DNA of 64,000 nucleotides from positions 57,782,611 to 57,846,610 of the forward strand of contig CM070548.1 in the NCBI GenBank assembly GCA_036346405.1, in the 5' to 3' direction. Each line of letters begins with the position of its first letter. Within the stretch, counting starts at the first letter, position 1. Below are positions 58,682-64,000 of the stretch, piece after piece. The position numbers and the translations under genes are program-made. The notes below the pieces were generated by a model. It made no database searches, was not told the origin of the DNA, and worked only from the letters and a program-made list of their open reading frames with translations. The DNA is from Phyllostachys edulis (lineage: Eukaryota; Streptophyta; Magnoliopsida; Poales; Poaceae).

Positions 58682-59107
58682 TGCCACTGGTTGTTTTGCG
58701 TTTTGGGTTATGTCACTACCATTTCGCTTAATTGGTACTATGCCACTCGATTCGAAAATTTCTTTAGAAAATATCATTAAGACAAGGTAAATGCAGGTTG
58801 GCTGTGCGGAAAGGATTTTATTGCCCTTCCAAATATGTTGAATTTTCAAATAGTTGCCATCGCAAAAGAGTCAATCACACTGAGTATTTTGATCAAACTC
58901 AAACAAAAAAAAAGAGTAATATTTTTTATGGCATTTGATTGAAAATCAACATATTTGGAAGGGCAAAAGAGTCCCTTCCACTTAGTCAACTGGTGTTGAC
59001 CTTGTCAAAATGGTATTTTCCAAAGAAATTTTTGAATCCAATGGCATAGTACCAATTAGGTGGAAATTAGTGGCATAATCCAAAACTATAAACCAACCAA
59101 TGGTTTC
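58682..59107. mobile_element. foldback element with about 200-bp inverted arms
   Basis: The left arm (TTTTGGGTTATGTCACTA, TTAATTGGTACTATGCCA, AAAATTTCTTTAGAAAATA, TGCCCTTCCAAATATGTTGA) recurs inverted in the right arm, with short differences. The arms meet around 58880-58920. A transcript would fold into a long hairpin. Terminal words near CCACTGGTTG / CCATTGGTTG may be the element's ends. Confidence 0.8.
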
Positions 59108-59939
59108 CGTAGCAATTCCAAAGAAGAATACTTGTATTCTAGGTCATACATTTGCTCAAGAAACTTGATTAAACAAGAAACCAGAAATCGAGCCACCTGG
59201 TCTAGGCCTGAGCTCGGCCTAATTGGCTAATTGGGCTGACTGAGCGTCTGTTTCGCACGGATGTAGTTTTTTTGAAAAGCGACTTTCGGCTAGACTATAG
59301 GGCTAAATAGCTGCACAGCTGGGCTAAAGAGGTTTGATGTTTGGCTGTCTGGCTTTTAGGTAGGCTAGCTGCAGCTTCTAAAATGAAAAATATCTGAAAT
59401 GCCCCTAAGTCAAATGATGACTTGTTTGATGTTGTTTAACGTCATTTAACACAATTTCGGCAATTAACGACATTTAGCGACAACCAACGATGATTAACGC
59501 AATTGACGGCAATTAACGACAACCACCGTAATTAACAACAATTAACATAATTGATCATAATTAATGACAATTAACGCAACTAACAATAATGAAAACAATA
59601 GATCGCAATTAACGACAATTAACGCAATAGACCGCAATTGACGTAATTAATGATAATGATACAATAAACAATTATTACATAAATAATTATTATAAAAACA
59701 TTTATTACATAAATAATTGCAATAAACAATTATGAAAATAAAAATTATTATAGAAAACAAATAATACATAAATAATTCATTACAATGGGAAAAATAAAAA
59801 GGGGGCTAGGGTTCGAGATAACGGTGACTAGGGTTTGGGCCGTCGCTGCCAGCGACGTCGGGAGAGGAGTTCGGCGGTGGCTCGGGGGAGGAGGTCGGCG
59901 ACAGGGTCGAGGGAGGAGGCCGACGGTGGGGCCAGCAGC
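59108..59939. other. AT-rich periodic repeat and GC-rich leader-like stretch
   Basis: 59440-59660 is a degenerate repeat of CAATTAACGA-type words. 59660-59780 is almost pure A/T. 59785-59939 becomes GC-rich (AAACCCTAG-like on the minus strand) and continues, after the solo LTR, at 62763-62950. That GC-rich sequence was one unit before the LTR inserted. No gene is recognised. Confidence 0.5.
59440..59660. repeat. degenerate AT-rich minisatellite of AATTAACGAC-like units
   Basis: More than a dozen variants of CAATTAACGACAATTAACGC, with a period of about 10-20 bp. Confidence 0.7.
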
Positions 59940-62757
59940 TGTAAGATCGAGAAGGCCGACTAGAAGGGAGGTGAATAGACGGTTTTTAAAATCTTTTAGC
60001 TAAAATCGAGTTTTATGCGGAATTACAAATCAATTCGGTTTTGCTCAATTAAAACCTAAATCAACTAGTTTTGACTAAGTGCACCAACAATATAAGACTA
60101 TTGATAATGATAGCAATCATACAAAGACATAAAAGCAGTTTAATTCTAGGAACATAAATTGCACAAAGTAAATCACTAGAGAGCAAACCACAATGACACA
60201 ATGATGTTTTACCGTGGTGTTCGGAGACTTGCCGGTCTCCCCTAATCTACGTTGAGGTAAGCCTAAACTAATTGGACCAGCTCCATGAATTAAGCCAACA
60301 CCTCAATTCCACTAGTGGTAACTCTTTCCCGCTCCGGGTAGGTGAGCTCCAACCTTCACAACACGCCAAGCCTTCTCACAAACTTCTTGAGAAGATCACC
60401 GGTCCACGATGCCTCCACGCCGTCTAGGTGTTAGCAAACACCAAGAGTAATAAGCCAAGCCCCCTGCTTGACTCTCACCACGTGCAACGAATGCACAAGC
60501 TCAGGTGGATATGAAATCCACCACTAGATGCAACACAGGCAACTAAAGACCTCTCTCCTTGCTCACAAGGTGCAACACATGCACAATTGAGAGGAGAAGC
60601 TCACATTAGCTCAAGTGAGTGAAATGGGATGTCAAAGGTTGTCTCTCAACCAGCCAAGATGGGTATTTATAGCCCACACAGAAAAACTAGCCGTTGGGAG
60701 CAGAAATCAGCAAATTCAAATAGAAATACGGTAGTCTGCCGTTCAAAGGCGATGCTGATCGTTTTTGGCTCAACGGTCGGAAAGGGTGCATTAAAGGCTC
60801 AAAAACTAGCCGTTAAAATTTTGGTGCGGTACTACCGTGGTACAATGGGTGGTACTACCGTTCTGCGGTAGTACCTCTCTTCTCAAGATGGTAGTTCCGC
60901 AGCCCAATTTCAGCACAGACGACATTCGGTAAAAAGGTCATAACTTTTGACTCCGATGTCGGAATGGAGTGATCTTGGACTCTATGGAAAGCTTATTCAG
61001 AGGACTACACAACCCACCTATTTGATTGATCTCAAACATATTTTATCAAATCAAAAAGCACAATTCCAAAGAGCCACTACCATGGTCTAAGTCCAAAGAA
61101 ATAGCAATAAGCAATCTTAGATCATGCCAATGAAAAATGCATGAATCCCAACAATTTGCAAAACACATTTGCAAAATTAGATCATGCCACAAGGAGTAGG
61201 TACATAGACTTCAACCATTTTCAAAACACATTTGCAAAGTATAGTCACATGCTATAAGGATTAAATGCATGAGCCTCGACTATTTGCAAATAATAGCAGC
61301 ATGCCATGGTGAGCTAGAGCAAACGAGATTGAGCTATCAACACATGATGAGACTCAAGCTACTAGACAAGACCCCTCTTAATAGTACGGTAATCTATACT
61401 AGCAATCTGGTCTTCCAACCAAACACCAGGACCGGTAAGTGACTAGGAACACATCCTTAGCCCTAGCTAGTCATACCTTTGCCTTGAATAGCTTCTTGAA
61501 GCTTGATGACACACATCTTTACTTCAAGTCTGGGTCATCGTCTTGACATGCATCAACCCATGATACATTATTTACTTGACCTCCATCAACACATGATGAG
61601 TCTTCTCTTGACTTGATGATCAACTCATGATCAACTCCTCTTTGAGATCTTGATATGCATCAACACATGATGCATCCTCTTCTTGAATCTTGACTTGATG
61701 ATGATCAACTCATGATGCCATCCAAAGTCTTCATCACCTTGGAACATAACCTGCAATAAATGCTTCTAAACAAGCCATTGGAAATGCAGAGCGGTACTAC
61801 CATCGTTGATCACGCGGTAGTTCCGCTCTCCGGTCATACCGAAATATAAGGGTGGTACTACCGCTTCACTTGAGGTCCAAAAGGGTACCTACTGGAAAAT
61901 ACGTACCGCTCAACTTTCAGAAATATCGAGGTGCGGTAGTTCCACTGAACAACTGCGGTATTACCGCTCTCAGGGTTTGCAACCAAGTCCAAAAAGGTGT
62001 CATTCTGGAATTTTTACATACCGCCAACAAATTTTTGGAATAACCGGATTGCGGTAGTGCTGCCAAGTAAATTGTGGTCATATTGCTGAGCGGTAGTTCC
62101 GCCAAATAAGCTCTGGTACTACCGCACATCGGTAGTACCGCTTACCAAATGCGGTCATGCCGATTCTCACTGAAGACTTTTCGAGAAGAAAAACAAATGC
62201 AATGCACGACTCCTTTGTCTTGAGCCATGCCGATCTTTTATCATCTTTGCATTTTCTTTTCATGTCTTTAATCAAACTCCGGGACTAAGCTTTGAAAATA
62301 TTTTAGCACACACATTAGTTCCACAACACAATTGCAAATAATTGAATATAAAGTAATATGAGTATATATGAACTACACGAGTTTTATATACTCAAAGGAT
62401 ATGTTTCAAAGTAGAGATCCCTAATATATGTGGATAAAGAAATATGGATCAATACTAATGAAACCACAAAACATAGAGTGAATTCCCCCTAAATGTGTGC
62501 ATACACGAATGTGTAATAAAAACATATGCACATATTCAAGTTAGACTTTTAGTGTAGTTCAACCTATATTTTGGATCCGAGGAATGCAACAATATATAAG
62601 AATATGATGTCGAATGTATACCTCTTTGATTTTCACATTTTCATCCAAATAAGACTAAACAATATCATAGTCAATAAACATATTAGTCTCCCATTTAGAT
62701 TTGTCATTAATCACCAAAATACTCCATTAACTCATAATGGTGGGTCTAGATTCTTCA
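59940..62757 (+). mobile_element. solo LTR of family A, uninterrupted (2,818 bp)
   Basis: It starts TGTAAGATCGAGAAGGCCGA and ends TCTAGATTCTTCA. Perfect duplications GCAGC flank it at 59935-59939 and 62758-62762. It aligns along its length with 24398-31703 once the CACTA insertion is removed. No pol genes or PBS. Confidence 0.92.
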
Positions 62758-62950
62758 GCAGCGCGGAGGAGGATGAGGGAGGAGGTGTGCGGGAGGTAGA
62801 TCCAGTCAAGGCCGGAGGCGGGCGGTGGTGCGGGTGGGCGGAGGCGCCGAGGGAGGAGGAGAAATGGAGATGGCGCTCGGGGTAGTAGATCTGGCGGGGG
62901 AGAGAGCGGAGGATGGAGGAGGACGGCGGCAGCCGTGAGGGGAGGGGGGG

Positions 62951-64000
62951 TATGGAATCAAGGATAACCAACTAGAGGGGGGTGAAAAGGAGGTTTTTAA
63001 ATCTTTTCAAATAATTAACAATTTTAAACAAGATTGTCTTTAACAAAGCCTCCTAGCACAAATATGATGATAGAACTACAAAGCCTTATAAGACAATTAT
63101 GAGCTAATGTCAATACTAGAAATAATTCTAGCTAAGCAAACTTACACAAGTAAATTACTAGAAATGTAAATGCGGAAGTAGTAAAGACAAGAGTAAACCA
63201 CAATGAAGACAATGAAGTTTTTCCCGTGGTTTCAAAGACTTGCCGGTCTTCACTAGTCCACGTTGAAGAAACATGAACGAATTAAGCCTCAACCCTCAAT
63301 CACTAGAGTTGCTCTTTCTCCGCTCTGGAGTTGGTGAGCACAACACCAATCACAATCTTACCGGAACTCTTCACAATCTCCTTGAAGAGCTCATCGCGCA
63401 AATTCTTCCTCCAAGCCGTCTAGGTGCCGGCAAGCACCAAGAATAATAGATCACGAGTTTTGCTTGAGGAACTACAAGTGTCTAAATGATTAACTAATGA
63501 ATTAATACACTTCAATGCTCTCAACTACCTCAAGAATGAGAAATCAATGCAAATGAGTAGTTGAAGAGTGTGAATGAGCACAAGAGAGTAATGCTGAATG
63601 ATCTCAAGAGTTACTGCTAGAAGGCAGGTGGGAGGTATTTATACCCCTCACCAATAAATCTAGCCGTTACAACCACTTTCCTGAAAAAACCAGGATTTGC
63701 GATAGTACCGTTGTTGAATCCCGGTACTACCGATTTTCCGCTCAACGGTCGGAACAATAGCATTTAATGCTTTGAACTAGACGTTACACATAAAGTTGTG
63801 GTACTACTGCCAACTATAAATCAATACTACCGTATCGCGGTAGTACCGCTCGACTAGAACGGAACTACCGTTTTCTAGAGCTTAAGAAACCTCAGAAAAA
63901 TCACCTTATCTGGAAAAAAACATACCACCATTAAAATATCGGTACTACCGCACTCCGGTAGTACCGCTCAAATCATGCGGTCATACTGATTTGCAAGGGA
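62951..64000 (+). mobile_element. LTR of family B, truncated by the window end
   Basis: TATGGAATCAAGGATAACCA and the following ACTAGAGGGGGGTGAAAAGG correspond to the start of the 27229-28945 LTR in its own sense (TG changed to TA). GCGGTAGTACCG words appear from about 63700. The far edge lies outside the window. Confidence 0.8.

Overview
This is a window of plant nuclear DNA, almost certainly from a grass (Poaceae). The support is: genes with short GT-AG introns, a GC-rich first exon followed by AT-rich later exons, no operons, and dense nesting of grass-type LTR retrotransposons, CACTA and Mutator-like elements, MITEs and a SINE. I cannot name the species from the sequence.

Gene island at the left (1-5534). 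The window opens in the last 61 codons of a ClpB/ClpD-type HSP100 chaperone (+). It converges on a complete six-exon gene (-, 1360-4162) for a Tim17/Tim22/Tim23 (PRAT) family protein of the HP30/HP30-2 type. That gene shares a 260-bp head-to-head promoter region with a PORR-domain organelle RNA-splicing gene (+, 4423-5534), which is broken by a stop codon, two frameshifts and an apparent internal deletion. All three are families of organelle-targeted proteins.

Transposon region (6501-33192). In order: a Copia-type LTR; a 5'-truncated Copia pol with its 3' LTR; a short-LTR non-autonomous element (9934-15606) carrying fragments of host genes (an AAA-ATPase, a carboxylesterase, possibly a kinase) and interrupted by a 3.9-kb solo LTR; then a Tekay/Del-like Ty3/Gypsy element (15861-32447). 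The Gypsy 3' LTR holds a solo LTR, which holds a CACTA element, which holds another solo LTR. Each of these four layers has its own matching target-site duplication. A short-LTR remnant with a primer-binding site closes the block.

Sparse region (33193-43825). One clear intact gene is present: a single-exon 439-aa Ser-rich protein with an N-terminal Cys/His motif, OCTOPUS/UPF0503-like (-, 39842-41161). Around it lie a SINE with a 14-bp target duplication and three MITE or hairpin elements.

MULE region (about 43826-53701). This is a roughly 9.9-kb Mutator-like element with about 160-bp terminal inverted repeats. It carries degenerate genes for a MURA-like transposase (MULE domain, SWIM and CCHC zinc fingers), a plant mobile domain (PMD) protein and two divergent GRF-zinc-finger-like proteins. 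The GRF pair is separated by a minisatellite of about 32-bp units.

Right end (53765-64000). Another Tekay-like LTR, GC-rich and foldback sequences, a second copy (2,818 bp, solo) of the LTR that sits inside the Gypsy element, and the start of a further related LTR that runs off the window. No tRNA, rRNA or CRISPR array was seen. Most coding potential is dead transposon sequence; the intact genes are the HP30-like and OCTOPUS-like genes, plus the chaperone tail.
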